Assembly: GCA_021904315.1 (NCBI GenBank)
Contig: CM038918.1
Coordinates: 5,347,349 to 5,411,348, forward strand
DNA length: 64,000 nucleotides
From: Sphagnum magellanicum
Lineage: Eukaryota; Streptophyta; Sphagnopsida; Sphagnales; Sphagnaceae
Reading direction: 5' to 3'
Below the pieces are notes generated by a model. That model made no database searches and was not told where the DNA came from. It saw only the letters and a program-made list of their open reading frames with translations. The translations under genes and the position numbers were made by a program. Shown here piece after piece: positions 61,641-64,000 of the stretch; within the stretch, counting starts at the first letter, position 1, and every line of letters starts with the position of its first letter.

Positions 61641-63287
61641 GAACTTGAACTTGTCATCCCATTTGTTCCTACCCATGACAATATTCTAAGTTAAAGTTGG
61701 GCACTCAAATTATGTTTTATACATTTTCCATAAAACCAATGAAGGTTTTTTTTTCCTTTGGAAAACAAATTGGATTTTGAGGTGGATGGGATGAATAGAT
61801 ATACAATGGTATTAGGTTATTAAAATATAATAATAATAATAATAATAAGATTAAAGTAAAAGATCTAAGTTGTGAATATATGGGTTACTGAAATTTTGAA
61901 AGGGGAAAAAATCAATTTTGGGCAAATCTTTGATTTTTTTCACAACCGCTAGTTCTGATTTTTTTATATTTATCTATCCTTAATTTAAAAACTGTCCAAG
62001 ATTGAAAAAAACACCAAATTCCCAAAATCCCATCTTACCCTTCCTCTTATCAAAATGTCTTACTCATATTTTATCTTCAATTTTGAGAATTGTTCATCAC
62101 TATTTCAAATTTTAATAATTTATGCTTTGAATTGATAGGCTGCAACTTGAACAATGTGTCAAACAAACCAAGGGGAGGAGCCACCATTCCATAGTATCTC
62201 CCCCTGAGGGCAGAACCATAAAATTACCAATTGTTAGTCATGGGTACAATAATCACAAGGTATATATTAGTGTTGGGTGGGTACATAGTTTGACAAGTTA
62301 GAATTGCAAGGTTTGATTCAATTTCAATAAGAAAAACCCACTGAAAATCACGTCTAATTTTTGAAATTTGGAACCTGAACAGGCATTGGATTATTTTAAC
62401 CCTTAAATATCTGTGTGAACCAGAGTGATCAACCTCCTCCCTAGTACTCCTACATATACCATCCAAGGTCAAAAACTGATACCTCTATGCCTTGGTTTAG
62501 GGTTTAGGGTTTAACCTAAACCCTAAACAAATCAACACCTTGTTTTGTCTTGCCTATTTGATGTGCCATTTGTGTATCAAGTTTATTTTTCAAAACAACT
62601 GAGTTTGAGAATATTGAAAAATCTTCAAGCACCTCGAGCTTGGCTATCTGCCCGTATTATGAAAAGTTTGGTTTTGCCAGTTTTGAAGGTGGAGCTGACA
62701 TGGTTCTGGCAGGCACTGGGCTTCCACAACATGCCCTAGAACAGCTTTAAAATAGCTTTGCTTTTTTTTTCTTTTTTGTTTTTTTTGCTTCTGTGTAAAT
62801 GACCATTGTATGTGCAAATTTGAGCACTCATTTCTACCTCATCTAAAGTCCAAATGTTGAATTTATTTTTCCACAACCTCATATACCCACCTTCCAATTC
62901 CTATAAAAGTTTTAAGATCATTGAACTATGGTAGCTAAATCAAATACTCCAAAAAAACCCTCAAATTTTGAAACCTGCCTATATCTCATAAAATTGCACT
63001 TTCAATGATGAATTTTTTTTCATTTCTCATCCAAGTTACACATTTTCATTACCAAAAGATTCAGATTGAAGTCCCCTACAACTCTACCAAGTCAAAAATT
63101 CATTAATTAATTTGACAAGATTTCAGCTATTGGGAGATTATTTGGTTGCAACTCCCTCCTGGCACTGGTTCAGTCCAATGTCAATTAAGGGTTAAGAAGC
63201 AGATCAAAACCAGGTTCCTACTTCTATTCATGTGTGAAACTTGGAATTGAAACTCAAACTTTTGAGGGTGGGAAAAAGAGAGAAAAA
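61641..63287. other. intergenic; (AAT)n and telomere-like palindrome
   Basis: An (AAT)n run lies at about 61,827-61,848. A head-to-head telomere-like palindrome lies at 62,495-62,528. No gene motif was seen. Confidence 0.5.
62495..62528. repeat. head-to-head telomere-like palindrome
   Basis: GTTTAGGGTTTAGGG, a 4-nt spacer TTTA, then ACCTAAACCCTAAAC. The arms pair at 14 of 15 positions. TTTAGGG is the plant telomere unit. Confidence 0.9.
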
Positions 63288-63993
63288 AGTAAGGAAATTT
63301 TATTAAATCTTAGTATGAAATGCTGAATCTCAGCATTTAATGCACAAGGTTCGAGAGGAATTATAGTAGCTGTACAGGTAGGAGCAGTGAAAATCTATGT
63401 AACAGCAGTGGAGGCGCTCAGGAAAAAAGAAAGACGGTGAAACTCAATAGCTTGGCAGCAAACAGCGAGTCTAGCACGTTTCGTAGATCAAGAATAAAAT
63501 CTTCTTAAACTTCAATCACAGTTTGTACACAATATGTCAAAATCCTCGCTTAGATACTCAGGTGCGGACTGGACTGAACAAATTGTTCAAAATACTCAGT
63601 TCGTTCAAATGCTTTACTCCCTTTGTGTGGACTGTCTCAATGGAAATTTCCTTGTTAGTCTGAATCAAACAAAGATTCATTCCTCGGAAACAAGGCATGT
63701 GATCAAACTGAAATGGTCACAAGAGTCTAATATGAGCTTCTACTGAGATTGTGAAGACAATGGCCTCGAACATAAAGCAAACAGCAAATCTTGAAGCTAG
63801 GCAAGCAAGGAAGCCATCATTGCCATTGCACCCTTTACATGGGTGTTGCCCAAGCACTACAGCTTGTCATAGTCAGTGGGGTCTTCATACTCAAGTGCTT
63901 GTCTTGGGTATGGGAGTAATCCTTTACTGTACAAGTCTTCATTCAAATCAAGATTCAGCATTTCATACTAAAATTTAATAAAATTTCCTTACT
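63288..63993. mobile_element. 706-bp segment with 43-bp inverted ends
   Basis: 63,288-63,330 and 63,951-63,993 are inverted copies differing at one base, starting AGTAAGGAAATTTTATTAA. The interior is GC-richer than the flanks, unlike a simple MITE, and has short open frames without recognisable motifs. It could be a TIR transposon carrying captured sequence, or a plain inverted duplication. No target duplication was found; only seven bases remain after it in the window. Confidence 0.65.
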
Positions 63994-64000
63994 GTAATAA

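Overview
The window is nuclear DNA of a land plant. Spliceosomal introns with GT..AG borders, short plant-type telomere motifs (TTTAGGG) and the mix of CACTA-, PIF/Harbinger-, Helitron/Helentron- and Ty1/copia-type elements all fit this. The TKL-type kinase family seen twice here, and the very low gene density in AT-rich DNA, make a non-seed plant (moss, lycophyte or fern) the likeliest source. That last step is inference, and I cannot name a species.

Only two loci look like working genes. At about 4.0-5.2 kb (+) there is a two-exon LEA_2 / NHL-type membrane-anchored protein. At about 38.8-43.3 kb (+) a GC-richer island holds a three-exon gene. Its phase-compatible exons join an N-terminal helical region, a complete TKL-like protein kinase domain and a C-terminal region resembling a decayed P-loop/GTPase domain (predicted 1,120 aa). 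Ten diverged copies of a 25-bp repeat lie just upstream. A truncated pseudogene of the same kinase family lies at about 23.5-24.1 kb (-).

Most of the rest is transposon-derived. 0.9-1.1 kb: a Helitron 3'-end hairpin with flanking direct repeats. 6.4-10.4 kb: a decayed copia element whose gag-protease-integrase half is on + and whose RT-RNase H half is on -. 12.6-14.6, 18.9-21.4, 58.1-60.7 and possibly 32.4-33.4 kb: a family of non-autonomous CACTA-like elements carrying TAGG/CCTA-rich arrays and tRNA-like (box A/box B) segments. For the 58.1-60.7 kb copy the 3-bp target duplication and the tandem repeat it interrupted are both visible. 33.9-35.1 and 44.6-46.8 kb: foldback MITEs and two adjacent PIF/Harbinger MITEs with TWA target duplications.

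48.2-54.6 kb (-) holds a nearly complete but inactivated Helentron-type rolling-circle transposon in the order OTU - zinc finger - Rep(HUH/Y2) - helicase - AP-endonuclease. One internal block of its OTU-like region is tandemly repeated four times in frame with a 75-bp period. A further decayed coding block of unknown identity lies upstream of it at 55.3-56.7 kb (-). The window ends with a 706-bp segment bounded by 43-bp near-perfect inverted repeats.
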